Source of the DNA: JAFDEI01 sp964196055
GTDB lineage: Bacteria > Myxococcota_A > UBA9160 > SMWR01
Direction: 5' to 3'
DNA: 19,541 nt
NCBI GenBank assembly: GCA_964196055.1
Contig: CAXMSF010000173.1
Location: forward strand, 1 to 19,541
Below the pieces are notes generated by a model that saw only the letters and a program-made list of their open reading frames with translations, ran no database searches and was not told where the DNA came from. Position 1 is the stretch's first letter. Every line of letters begins with the position of its first letter. This document shows positions 12,516 to 19,541 of this stretch, piece by piece. Position numbers and translations under genes: made by a program.

Positions 12516-14282
12516 TCAGGTGGCGGTGTTGGCCTCTTCGGGATCGAAGGGAAGATAGACGCTCACCGTCGTTCCGACGCCCGGCTTCGACTCGACCTCG
12601 ATCGAGCCTCCGTGATTTCGGCCGATCTGATAACACAGTGCCAGGCCGAGCCCGGTGCCCTCGCCGACCGGGCGCGTGGTGAAGAAGGGATCGAAGATCC
12701 GCTCGATGTCGGCTTCGGCAATGCCGCAGCCGTCGTCCTGGATTCGAATCACGATTCCGTCGCCCGCGGTCGCGGTGACCAGACGGATGCTCCCGAAATC
12801 GCCGATCGCCTGGAAGGCGTTGATGAGCAGATTGAGAAACACCTGCTTGAGCTGGTGGGGTGCGCAGCGGATTGGGGACAGGTCGGAGTAGCAGCGTTCC
12901 ATCGATACCGAGAAGCTCAGGGTTGCGACGTTGGCCGCGTTGTCGAGCAGCTCGTTGATGTCGACCGAATCGAAGCGGCCGATTCCTGCATGCGAGATCG
13001 CGCCGACATCGCGCACGATCGTCGTGATCCGGTCGACGCCCTCGATCGATTCGTCGAGGATCTCCTCGCCTTCCTGGAAGCGCATGTCGATGTCGTGCGA
13101 TCGATCGAAGTCGCTGGCCGCTTCGCTCAGGTCGCTCCAGTCTTCACGCAGCGCAACCAGATTGGCACGAATGAAGGTGATCGGATTGTTGATTTCGTGG
13201 GCGATTCCCGCTGCGAGCTCTCCCACGGCAGCGAGTCGGTCCGAAGTGACGAGCCGACTTCGCAAGGTTTCGACTTCGCGCAGGTCGCGAACCGCGATGA
13301 CGCAGCCGATCACCTCGTCCTTGTCGTCCCGGAGCGGCGACAAGGACACCGACACCGGGACGTTTCGCCCGCCGGCCCCGGCGATCGGAACGAGTTCGGT
13401 TTCGCAGTCGATGACCTCGCTCGCCGGATCGACGTCGAGGTCGGGCAGGAACTCGGCGATCGGGACATCGCTGAGTTCCTCCTGGGGCGCCCCGACCAGC
13501 CGCGCCAGCGAATCGTTGCACGAGCCGATCCGACCATCGACGCGCAGCATCGCAACGCCGTCCTGGAGATTTTCGAGGATTTCGCGGGTAAAGGCGCCCG
13601 GGACGAGCAGGAAATAGCCGTGTCGGCGGACGCTCCAGGCGACGATCGCTCCGATCATCAATATGCTGGTGCTTCCGAGTCGCGGCACGTGAACGCCGCG
13701 GTACGGCAGCAGGACATCGGTCACCGTCGCGATCGTAGTGGGAACGAGGATCCCGAAGAACATCCACAAGACCTGGCGCTTCTCGCCCCGCGAGATGGTC
13801 TTCGTGAGCATGCCGGGCCACATCGCCAGCGATCCGCAGATATAGAGGATCGTCGGCAGGAAGGCGAGTGGGAACAGCGGCCCGAAAGCATAGCTCCAGC
13901 CCCAGGCCAGGCGCGTCGGAGAATGAACGAAAAGCGGCGTAAAGACATAGAGGCCGATCGCGATTGCCGCGGTGCAGTACGCGATCGGCGTGATCCCGCG
14001 AAGACGAGAACGAGTGCGGCCCGTGATCTCGAAGAAGAGATCCAGCGCGAGTGGGCCGAGCGGAATCCAGCCCAGAGACGACAAGCGGATCAGCAGCAGC
14101 GTGCGGTCCGGGTCGTCGGAGAGGTTCCAGAGGAGCTCGCACAGCGACCAGTAGGCGGAACACGCCAGGACCGTAGCCAGCAGGCGATTGCTGCGTTGGC
14201 CCGGGTCGCGCGCGAGGATCGCGCCTCCGAGGATCCCGGCGCAGACACACGAGATGACGAGCATGAAGATGAAGGGGTTCAC
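12516..14282 (-). CDS. 7TM-PAS hybrid-less sensor histidine kinase (second of tandem pair), 588 aa
   Basis: Seen in order: seven hydrophobic segments (about 3-24, 34-54, 61-86, 97-119, 131-155, 170-193, 203-226), matching the N-terminal 7TM sensor region of bacterial histidine kinases; a PAS-like domain (about 233-335; ENLQDGVAMLRVDGRIGSCN); the HisKA block LAAGIAHEINNPITF with phospho-acceptor His362; N box QVFLNLLINAFQAI (480-493); G1 DDGCGI (516-521); F box FDPFFTTR; G2 GEGTGLGLAL (540-549). It is a complete orthodox kinase without a receiver domain. The start is GTG 14282, which overlaps the upstream kinase's TGA as GTGA, so translation is coupled. No response regulator lies in the window. 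The signal sensed is unknown; the 7TM region has short periplasmic loops, suggesting a membrane or small lipophilic stimulus (inference). Confidence 0.9.
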   Translation of the reverse strand: MNPFIFMLVISCVCAGILGGAILARDPGQRSNRLLATVLACSAYWSLCELLWNLSDDPDRTLLLIRLSSLGWIPLGPLALDLFFEITGRTRSRLRGITPIAYCTAAIAIGLYVFTPLFVHSPTRLAWGWSYAFGPLFPLAFLPTILYICGSLAMWPGMLTKTISRGEKRQVLWMFFGILVPTTIATVTDVLLPYRGVHVPRLGSTSILMIGAIVAWSVRRHGYFLLVPGAFTREILENLQDGVAMLRVDGRIGSCNDSLARLVGAPQEELSDVPIAEFLPDLDVDPASEVIDCETELVPIAGAGGRNVPVSVSLSPLRDDKDEVIGCVIAVRDLREVETLRSRLVTSDRLAAVGELAAGIAHEINNPITFIRANLVALREDWSDLSEAASDFDRSHDIDMRFQEGEEILDESIEGVDRITTIVRDVGAISHAGIGRFDSVDINELLDNAANVATLSFSVSMERCYSDLSPIRCAPHQLKQVFLNLLINAFQAIGDFGSIRLVTATAGDGIVIRIQDDGCGIAEADIERIFDPFFTTRPVGEGTGLGLALCYQIGRNHGGSIEVESKPGVGTTVSVYLPFDPEEANTAT

Positions 14283-16030
14283 CGGGGCGTCTCCGAAGCG
14301 TCGGCGATCTCGCCAGGCAGACGGACCTTGAAGATCGTTCCGACTCCGGGGGTCGACTCGACATCGATCGTCCCACCGTGCTTCTCGACGATTTGTCGCG
14401 AGATCGGAAGCCCGAGCCCGGTGCCTTCGCCAACGGGCTTCGTCGTGAAGAAGGGCGTGAAGATGTGCTTCAGCGTCTCCGGTTCCATCCCTGCGCCGTT
14501 GTCGGTCACGCGAACGTCGATCCAGTCACCGTGCGCTTCGGTCTCGAGCTGGATTTCGCCCATTGCTTCGATCGAATGGGCGGCGTTGAGGAGCAGGTTC
14601 AAGAAGACCTGCATGAGTTCCTGTGGGACGCACGGAACGAGCGGAAGTTCGCCGTATCGACGGATGATTTCCGCACGCTGTCGCAGCTGCGGGTGCGCGA
14701 CCCGGACCGCGGTCTCGAGCAGCTTGTTGATTTCGGAACTCTCTCGCGTTGGTCCGGAATTGCCCGAGAAGCCGCCGACATCGCGCACGATCGCAGTGAC
14801 CCGCGTGAGGCCCTCGCGCAATTCCTCGATCATTTCGCGGCCGTCCGCGAAGGTCGGGGCGACCTCCGCTTCTCGTTCGTTCTTCGCAAACTCGGCCGAC
14901 ACCGTCTCCCAGTGTTCTTCGAGCATGTTGATGTTGGACTGGACGTAGGCGATCGGGTTGTTGATTTCGTGTGCGATTCCCGCGGCGAGTTGCCCGACGG
15001 CTGCGAGTCGTCCCGAGGTCACCAGGCGGTTGCGCAGCGATGCGACCTCGCGCAGGTCGCGTACGACGATCACTTTTCCGAGGCACTCGCCGCCTTCGTC
15101 GAAGAGCCTGGTCTCGTCGATCAATACGGTGATGCGTTCGCCATCGGACCGGATGAGCATGCGCTCGCGGTCGCCGTGGACACGCGATTGCGGTGTGTCG
15201 AGATCGGCGAGCACCGCTCCGATCGGAAGGCCCACGAGGCTACCCGCATCCACTCCGATGAGTTCGGCCATCTTCCGGTTCACCGAGCGGATGCTGTCGT
15301 CGAGGCGCAACAGCATCACCCCGTCGGGCAATGTCGTGAGAATTTCGCGAGCAAAGAGGTGTGGCACGAAGATCGGGTTGCGGAAGCGATAGACCTTCCA
15401 GAACGCCAGGGCGCCCCAGGTGACGAGTGACACGTTTCCCAGACGCGGGAACTGGATACCCGCAAAGGGCAGCACGAAGTCGGTCAATGTCGCGACGACG
15501 GCTGGGATCGCAACCGCGACCCCCATCCAGTGGGCCAACTTCGCTGATTCATCGCGCGATCGGAACCATTCGACCAGCGCGGCGACCGGGAAGGGGATGA
15601 TGACCGCCCACGAGATCGCCACACCGAGCCCGATTTCACCCGCCCAGCCCCACTCGGTTCGCACGACGCCGGACCAAAAGGCCGGCGTGACGAGGGCGAT
15701 GAACACGAAGATCGCCGCGGAGGAGTAGGTGAAGGGAAGGAAGCGGCTGTAGCGCGGCATGAGCTTCGGCTCGAGCGTCAGCAGCATGTGGAACGAGAGC
15801 GAACCGATCGTGACCGAGCCGATGCACGACGCACGCATGAACGCGAGTGCGGTCGCTGGATCGTCGGCCATGTTCGAGAACACGTTGCAGAGCGACCACA
15901 CCACCGCGCACCCGAGTGCGACCGAGACGAGTTGGTTCCCGCGGTTGCTCGGGTCGCGGGCCCAGATCGCTCCTGCGAGGATTCCCGCGGCCACGGCTGC
16001 GAACAGCGATATCAGTACGATGGGGTGCAT
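14279..16030 (-). CDS. 7TM-PAS sensor histidine kinase (first of tandem pair), 583 aa
   Basis: Same architecture as the downstream kinase and clearly its paralogue: seven hydrophobic segments within about residues 3-218, a PAS-like domain (about 228-335; TTLPDGVMLLRLDDSIRSVN), HisKA block LAAGIAHEINNPIAY with His354, N box QVFLNLLLNAAHSI, G1 TDNGAGM, F box FTPFFTTK and G2 GEGTGLGLPIS. Both paralogues carry a distinctive PRLG motif between TM6 and TM7 and an identical PVGEGTGLGL. ATG 16030 is chosen because MHPIVLI aligns with the paralogue's MNPFIFM; an in-frame ATG at 16057 would add nine residues with no better ribosome site. The stop overlaps the next kinase's start by 4 bases. No cognate response regulator is seen. 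Both kinases could dimerise or cross-talk; that is inference. Confidence 0.9.
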   Translation of the reverse strand: MHPIVLISLFAAVAAGILAGAIWARDPSNRGNQLVSVALGCAVVWSLCNVFSNMADDPATALAFMRASCIGSVTIGSLSFHMLLTLEPKLMPRYSRFLPFTYSSAAIFVFIALVTPAFWSGVVRTEWGWAGEIGLGVAISWAVIIPFPVAALVEWFRSRDESAKLAHWMGVAVAIPAVVATLTDFVLPFAGIQFPRLGNVSLVTWGALAFWKVYRFRNPIFVPHLFAREILTTLPDGVMLLRLDDSIRSVNRKMAELIGVDAGSLVGLPIGAVLADLDTPQSRVHGDRERMLIRSDGERITVLIDETRLFDEGGECLGKVIVVRDLREVASLRNRLVTSGRLAAVGQLAAGIAHEINNPIAYVQSNINMLEEHWETVSAEFAKNEREAEVAPTFADGREMIEELREGLTRVTAIVRDVGGFSGNSGPTRESSEINKLLETAVRVAHPQLRQRAEIIRRYGELPLVPCVPQELMQVFLNLLLNAAHSIEAMGEIQLETEAHGDWIDVRVTDNGAGMEPETLKHIFTPFFTTKPVGEGTGLGLPISRQIVEKHGGTIDVESTPGVGTIFKVRLPGEIADASETPR

Positions 16031-16098
16031 TTTTCCGCGATTTCCCGCGGGACTCATCGGGCTGACAGAGGCTTCTCTTGATTGCCGATTCGCGATCG

Positions 16099-16123
16099 AA
16101 AAACCACCAAGATTCAGGTGGTT
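16099..16123 (-). terminator. Rho-independent terminator of the serine acetyltransferase gene
   Basis: In the minus-strand RNA, AACCACC pairs with GGUGGUU (7 bp, 8-base loop UGAAUCUU) and runs into a stretch of five U. It starts 34 bases after the cysE stop, and separates cysE from the two kinases on the same strand. Confidence 0.75.
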
Positions 16124-16157
16124 GCCGAAGTGACCCGATCGCCGGACGGGGTGCCGG

Positions 16158-16772
16158 TCAGGCGTCGTCCAGGGCGGCGTTCCGCTCCGGCGTGACCGGG
16201 ATCGAGCGATCCGAGAGGCGAGTCGGGGGCAGGGCTTCGTCGACGCGGCGCCCTTCTCGCTTCACGATCGCAGCGGGAGCACCCACGGCCGTGCAGTGCG
16301 GCGGTACGTCGTGCATGCGGATGAACGAATTCGCTCCCACCTTGGTGTGTGAGCCGACCGTAATCGGGCCGAGCAGTGTTGCCGAAGTGCCGATCAGCAC
16401 GTCGTCGCCGAGCGTCGGGTGACGCTTGCCGCGATGATGGCCCGTGCCACCGAGCGTCACATTGTGGAACAGCACGCAGTCGTCGCCGATCTCGGCGGTT
16501 TCGCCGATCACGACGCCGGTGCCGTGGTCGATGAAGAAGCGGCGGCCGATGCTTGCGGCCGGGTGAATTTCGACCCCGGTGAGGAAGCGCGCCAACATCG
16601 AAATCAAACGCGCCGGGAGCGACAGGCCGAGCCCGGTGTGCAGCGCGTGGGCGACCCGGTAGAGCAGGATCGCGTGGAGCGGCGAGTGGCACAGCAGGGT
16701 CTCGAAGCGGTTCTTCGCGGCCGGATCGTGATGCCCGACCACATTCAGATCTTCGAGGAATTTCGTCAGCAC
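16158..16772 (-). CDS. cysE: Serine O-acetyltransferase (left-handed beta-helix), 204 aa
   Basis: Hexapeptide-repeat acyltransferase that makes O-acetylserine from serine and acetyl-CoA, the precursor for cysteine. Seen: N-terminal helical part with DPAAKNRFETLLCHSPLHAI (16-35) and RVAHAL (39-44); then GVEIHPAASIGRRFFIDHGT (66-85), where His83 corresponds to the catalytic His of serine acetyltransferases; VVIGETAEIGDDCVLFHNVT (87-106); LGGTG (107-111); and GPITVGSHTKVGANS (135-149). The N-terminal domain is short, as in the Bacillus-type form, compared with 273 residues in E. coli. The tail after residue 170 is basic and ends loosely (VTPERNAALDDA), differing from the usual C-terminal end involved in cysteine feedback and cysteine synthase binding. 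The start is GTG 16772. It is a single-gene transcript with its own terminator, divergent from the thioesterase gene. Confidence 0.9.
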   Translation of the reverse strand: MLTKFLEDLNVVGHHDPAAKNRFETLLCHSPLHAILLYRVAHALHTGLGLSLPARLISMLARFLTGVEIHPAASIGRRFFIDHGTGVVIGETAEIGDDCVLFHNVTLGGTGHHRGKRHPTLGDDVLIGTSATLLGPITVGSHTKVGANSFIRMHDVPPHCTAVGAPAAIVKREGRRVDEALPPTRLSDRSIPVTPERNAALDDA

Positions 16773-16802
16773 GTCATTTCCACGACTCGTCGGGCGCTCT
16801 AC

Positions 16803-16826
16803 GCCGCGAAGTCTACAGTTCGCGGC
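16803..16826. promoter_or_regulatory. Operator-like inverted repeat between divergent cysE and tesB
   Basis: GCCGCGAA and TTCGCGGC arms, perfect 8 bp, around GTCTACAG. It sits in the 129-base spacer that must hold both promoters, 31 bases from the cysE start and 76 from the thioesterase start. A regulator dyad is plausible; its binding protein is unknown. Confidence 0.4.
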
Positions 16827-16901
16827 ACAACGAGGCTCGTGCTACGAACTCCCCCGCCCCGGGGCCCCCGGACTCACTTCGCTCTCCGATCCGAGCGTAC
16901 C

Positions 16902-17762
16902 ATGCAGAAACCGCTCGACTCCTTGATACAGCTTCTCGATCTCGAAGATCTCGAAGTGAACCTCTTTCGTGGAGTCAGTCCCGACAGCGATTCGCAGCGC
17001 GTTTTCGGGGGCCAGGTGCTCGGGCAGGCGCTGATCGCGGCTGGACGCACCACCGAGGGGCTGCACGCGAATTCACTGCACGCATACTTCCTGCGACCGG
17101 GTGATCCGAGCACGCCGATCGTCTACCAGGTCGACCGCACCAAGGACGGCCGCAGCTTCACCACCCGGAGGGTGATCGCGATTCAGCACGGCCACGCGAT
17201 CTTCCATCTCGAGGCCTCGTTTCATCGCCCCGAAGCCGGCTTCTCGCATCAGGACGCGATGCCCGACGTGCCCGACCCGGAATCGCTGCCGACCTGGCAC
17301 GAGCGGCTCGAGCCGCTCGTGGTCGATGCTCCGGAGGACACCCGTCGCTTGGTGCTGCAACCGCGGCCGATCGACAGCCGCCACGTCACCTGGGTGAACC
17401 CGATCGACCCGGAAAAGCTGCCGCCACGGATGCTGGTTTGGATCCGCGCCGACGGGAAGCTCCCGGCCGAGCAGTTGCTGCAGCAGTGCATCGTCGCCTA
17501 CGCGTCCGATATGACGTTGCTCGACACCGCGGCGCTGCCGCACCAGATTTCCTGGGTCGACGAGTCCTATACGGTCGCCAGCCTCGACCACGCCATGTGG
17601 TTTCACCACGATTTTCGCGCCGACGATTGGTTGCTCTACGCTCAGGAGAGCCCCGCGGCTGCGGGCGGGCGCGGCTTCAGCACGGGGCGTCTGTTCACGC
17701 GTGCGGGCGAGCTGGTGGTGTCGGTGGTCCAGGAAGGGCTGTTCCGCCGCCGCGAGGGCTGA
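16902..17762 (+). CDS. tesB: Acyl-CoA thioesterase II, 286 aa
   Basis: Double hot-dog thioesterase hydrolysing medium/long acyl-CoA to free acid and CoA in the cytoplasm. Seen: RVFGGQVLGQALIAAGRT (33-50), LHAYFLRPGD (59-68), RTKDGRSFTTRRV (79-91) in the first hot-dog; YASDMTLLDTA (200-210) and VASLDHAMWFH (225-235) in the second; closing VVSVVQEGLFR. It is 286 residues long, equal to E. coli TesB. The E. coli catalytic triad Asp204-Thr228-Gln278 aligns with Asp203, Ser227 and Gln277, so Thr is replaced by Ser, a conservative change. ATG 16902 is chosen over the longer open frame back to 16419 because that would overlap cysE antisense. Probably first in an operon with the MAPEG and hydrolase genes (62- and 7-base gaps). 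Confidence 0.93.
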   Translation: MQKPLDSLIQLLDLEDLEVNLFRGVSPDSDSQRVFGGQVLGQALIAAGRTTEGLHANSLHAYFLRPGDPSTPIVYQVDRTKDGRSFTTRRVIAIQHGHAIFHLEASFHRPEAGFSHQDAMPDVPDPESLPTWHERLEPLVVDAPEDTRRLVLQPRPIDSRHVTWVNPIDPEKLPPRMLVWIRADGKLPAEQLLQQCIVAYASDMTLLDTAALPHQISWVDESYTVASLDHAMWFHHDFRADDWLLYAQESPAAAGGRGFSTGRLFTRAGELVVSVVQEGLFRRREG

Positions 17763-17824
17763 GCGGCTTCGCTATACGTTCAAGCGAACGCCTTCGCACG
17801 GGCCGGAGGGATCGGAGGAGTCGA

Positions 17825-18208
17825 ATGACACTCGTCGCGATCATCGCGGCCGTTGCGCTCGCCGAATACGGCGTCTTCATGGTCCAGTGTGGGCAGGCGC
17901 GCGGTCGCTTCGGGGTCGCCGCGCCGGCCACGGTGGGCCATCCGGTCTTCGAGCGCTATTTCCGGGTCCAACAGAATACGATCGAACAGCTCGTGATCTT
18001 CCTGCCCGCGTTGTTCTTGTTCGCCTGGTTCGTGAGCACTCGTTGGGCGGTCTTGCTCGGCATCCTCTTCATCGTCGGTCGCGCCCTCTACGCACGTGGT
18101 TACGTGGCCGACCCCGCGAAGCGTGGGCCGGGATTCCTGTGCACCGTCATCGCGAACGCCGCACTCCTCCTGGGTGGGGTCGTCGGCGCCCTGATCACGC
18201 TGCGGTGA
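17825..18208 (+). CDS. MAPEG-family integral membrane protein, 127 aa
   Basis: Four-helix membrane protein of the MAPEG family (eicosanoid and glutathione metabolism proteins; bacterial members include membrane glutathione transferases). Seen: TM1 about 2-20; the family hallmark FERYFRVQQNTIEQ (42-55), with Arg, Gln-Gln-Asn and Glu that line the glutathione site; TM2 about 56-70; TM3 about 74-92 with GRALYARGYVADP (85-97); TM4 about 105-125. Length is typical (120-150). ATG 17825 has a strong Shine-Dalgarno GGAGGAG (17814-17820). Function could be glutathione transfer or peroxide reduction at the membrane; the substrate is unknown. It follows the thioesterase by 62 bases and precedes the hydrolase by 7. 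Confidence 0.85.
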   Translation: MTLVAIIAAVALAEYGVFMVQCGQARGRFGVAAPATVGHPVFERYFRVQQNTIEQLVIFLPALFLFAWFVSTRWAVLLGILFIVGRALYARGYVADPAKRGPGFLCTVIANAALLLGGVVGALITLR

Positions 18209-18215
18209 TGCGGCC

Positions 18216-19058
18216 GTGAACCGGCGAGAATTCCTGGTTTCCGGAGCCGTTGCGGCGGGCTATGCGCTCGCCGCGAAACCGGTTCTGGCAAGCGCGATTC
18301 GAACTCCCGAGGACGGCCTCGCGACCGGAACCGTCGAGATTCCGGCGTCGGGCGGTGGGATGTCGGCGTATTTCGCAGTGCCGGAGGCTGCGAGTGCGCG
18401 GCCGCTTGCACTGGTGGTTCACGAGATATTCGGCGTCCACGAATACATCCGGGACGTCACCCGGCGACTCGCGCGGGCCGGTTACTTCGCGATCGCGCCG
18501 GATCTCTACCAGCGGCAGGGCGATGTCTCGAAACTCGATTCGGTGCAGCAGATCCTCTCCGAGATCGTGGCGAAGGTTCCCGACGCTCAGGTGATGGCCG
18601 ATCTCGATGCGACTCGCGCCTGGGCGCGGAGGGATGGGCGAGCCGACGCGTCGCGAAGCGTGATCACGGGCTTCTGTTGGGGTGGCCGCATCGTCTGGTT
18701 GTACGCCGCTCACGCGCCCGACCTGGCCGCGGGAACAGCCTGGTACGGACGCCTCGTCGGCGACCCTCGGCCGCAGACACCGCGCCACCCGATGGACATC
18801 TCGGGCGAAGCGCACGCGCCGGTGCTCGGCTTCTATGGAACGGAAGATGCCGGAATTCCGCTGGCCTCGGTCGAGAAGATGCGCAGCAGGCTGGCCGTTG
18901 CCGCCGACGGTTCCGAAATCATTCTATTCCCGGGCGCTCCCCATGGATTCCACGCGGACTACCGCGAGAGTTATCGCGAGATGGCGGCATCCGTGGGCTG
19001 GCGCCGTATGTTGGAGTGGTTCGGGAAGCACGGCGTCGCCGCGCAGCCCGTCGGCTGA
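18216..19058 (+). CDS. Tat-exported dienelactone hydrolase family protein, 280 aa
   Basis: Alpha/beta hydrolase of the dienelactone hydrolase family. Seen: N-terminal twin-arginine signal MNRREFLVSGAVAAGYALAA with cleavage probably near residue 26; VVHEIFGVHEYIRDVTRRLA (67-86) with Glu70; GYFAIAPDLY (89-98); nucleophile elbow GFCWGG (152-157) with Cys154; Asp211 in YGTEDAGIP; His243 in APHGFH. So the Cys-Asp-His triad and accessory Glu of dienelactone hydrolase are all present. Export by Tat suggests it folds in the cytoplasm and works in the periplasm; the classical carboxymuconate pathway enzyme is cytoplasmic, so the real substrate is probably another lactone or ester. The GTG start at 18216 begins exactly at the Tat signal; an ATG eight bases earlier (18208-18210) hits a stop after three codons. 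It is 7 bases after the MAPEG gene. Confidence 0.9.
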   Translation: MNRREFLVSGAVAAGYALAAKPVLASAIRTPEDGLATGTVEIPASGGGMSAYFAVPEAASARPLALVVHEIFGVHEYIRDVTRRLARAGYFAIAPDLYQRQGDVSKLDSVQQILSEIVAKVPDAQVMADLDATRAWARRDGRADASRSVITGFCWGGRIVWLYAAHAPDLAAGTAWYGRLVGDPRPQTPRHPMDISGEAHAPVLGFYGTEDAGIPLASVEKMRSRLAVAADGSEIILFPGAPHGFHADYRESYREMAASVGWRRMLEWFGKHGVAAQPVG

Positions 19059-19084
19059 TCGATCGCCGTTTCGGAGCGCGTTGC

Positions 19085-19110
19085 GGCGGCGAAAAATCGC
19101 AATCGCCGCC
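19085..19110 (+). terminator. Weak hairpin after the hydrolase gene
   Basis: GGCGGCGA / TCGCCGCC, 8-bp perfect stem with 10-base A-rich loop, 26 bases after the stop. There is no T-tract following, so termination is only possible. Confidence 0.3.
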
Positions 19111-19130
19111 CCGGTTTCGCAATAAGCGCC

Positions 19131-19162
19131 TATACTTATCGGCCCTTATACTTATCGGCCCT
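19131..19162. repeat. 16-bp tandem duplication upstream of pckG, each copy with a TATACT box
   Basis: TATACTTATCGGCCCT occurs twice in direct succession, followed by another TATCG. TATACT matches the -10 consensus at 5 of 6 positions, so each copy could be a promoter -10, or the unit could be a doubled binding site. The 105 bases from here to the ATG hold no other gene. Confidence 0.6.
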
Positions 19163-19267
19163 TATCGATCGTCAGGATGCCTGCAAGCGTCGCCGAGGGC
19201 CCATTGCGAGCCGCGCGACCAAAGCACCGCCACGGGAAAGAACATCAGAATGACAGGGGATGCTGCG

Positions 19268-19541
19268 ATGACGAAGAATCAGAAACTTCTCACCTGGGTG
19301 AAGGAAATCGAAGCACTCTGCAGGCCGGATCGGGTTCAGTGGTGCAACGGATCGCAGGAAGAATACGACGAAATGATCGAGCTGATGCTCGCGAGTGGCA
19401 CCGCGACGAAGCTCGATCCGCAGAAGCGACCCAACAGTTTCCTCGTTCGCTCCGACCCGGCCGATGTCGCGCGGGTGGAAGACCGCACCTTCATCTGTTC
19501 CGAGAAGGAAGCGGACGCAGGCCCGACCAATAACTGGGCCG
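19268..19541 (+). CDS. pckG: Phosphoenolpyruvate carboxykinase (GTP), N-terminal part, runs off window
   Basis: The frame is open from ATG 19268 to the window end, 91 codons. Seen: KLLTWVKEIEALCRPDRVQW (6-25), CNGSQEEYDE (26-35), KLDPQKRPNSFLVRSDPADV (48-67), DRTFICSEKEADAGPTNNWA (72-91), which is the highly conserved N-terminal part of the GTP-dependent enzyme (full length about 600 residues). Known reaction: oxaloacetate + GTP to phosphoenolpyruvate + CO2 + GDP, the entry to gluconeogenesis. Shine-Dalgarno AGGGGA (19255-19260) sits 7 bases before the ATG. An in-frame ATG at 19250 would add six residues with a poorer site. The 16-bp tandem repeat with TATACT boxes lies upstream. Confidence 0.93.
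   Translation, partial: MTKNQKLLTWVKEIEALCRPDRVQWCNGSQEEYDEMIELMLASGTATKLDPQKRPNSFLVRSDPADVARVEDRTFICSEKEADAGPTNNWA

Noticed and set aside
10658..12682. 674-codon plus-strand ORF
   Set aside because: Lies antisense to quinone oxidoreductase and the ICL/PEPM gene, both with full conserved motifs.
12204..14948. 914-codon plus-strand ORF
   Set aside because: Antisense to both histidine kinases; no recognisable domain.
19131..19162. Attachment site of an integrated element
   Set aside because: The copies abut directly with nothing between them, and no integrase or tRNA gene is nearby.
19177..19533. 118-codon plus-strand ORF over the pckG start
   Set aside because: Out of frame with the clearly conserved PEP carboxykinase sequence; no motifs.

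Overview
The window is a dense, GC-rich bacterial chromosome segment of mostly housekeeping and metabolic genes. No phage genes, transposase, CRISPR array, tRNA or rRNA was seen. Gene content (lipoprotein sulfatase-family enzymes, a DUF3516 helicase, crotonase, GST, 7TM sensor kinases, GTP-type PEP carboxykinase, a UGA-coded selenoprotein) and strong G/C third-position bias suggest an uncultured deltaproteobacterial-type lineage (Myxococcota, Desulfobacterota or Binatota-like). That placement is inference from gene content only.

Layout. 1-603 (+): 3' part of a luciferase-like flavin monooxygenase. 604-911: divergent spacer with a doubtful small membrane ORF on the minus strand. 912-1799 (+): CobW/COG0523 GTPase. 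1905-2246 (-): ArsC/thioredoxin-fold protein whose reading frame is interrupted by one in-frame TGA at codon 14, in a UxxC motif. A perfect 8-bp hairpin follows the TGA at the spacing expected of a bacterial SECIS, so I annotate it as a selenoprotein. Sets of palindromes sharing a TCGC-NNN-GCGA tip, in mirror order, flank the gene. 2408-7891 (+): Ski2-like DUF3516 helicase, then two translationally coupled sulfatase-superfamily lipoproteins with Thr at the formylglycine position. 10138-7950 (-): crotonase, GST and endonuclease III, a likely operon. 10271-10618 (+): alkyltransferase-like (ATL) DNA-lesion protein with Trp for the MGMT cysteine. 16030-10607 (-): two tandem paralogous 7TM histidine kinases, an isocitrate lyase/PEP mutase family enzyme and a quinone oxidoreductase. 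16772-16158 (-): serine acetyltransferase ending at a convincing intrinsic terminator. 16902-19058 (+): acyl-CoA thioesterase II, MAPEG protein and Tat-exported dienelactone hydrolase. 19268 to the end (+): 5' part of pckG, preceded by a 16-bp tandem duplication carrying TATACT boxes.

Functional themes. Thiol, selenol and glutathione chemistry recurs (selenoprotein, GST, MAPEG, CysE). DNA-damage repair is represented by endonuclease III and ATL. Acyl-CoA and C3/C4 metabolism is represented by crotonase, TesB, the ICL/PEPM enzyme and PEPCK. The most notable item is the UGA-containing gene, which standard gene calling would truncate to an internal TTG start and so lose the catalytic Sec.
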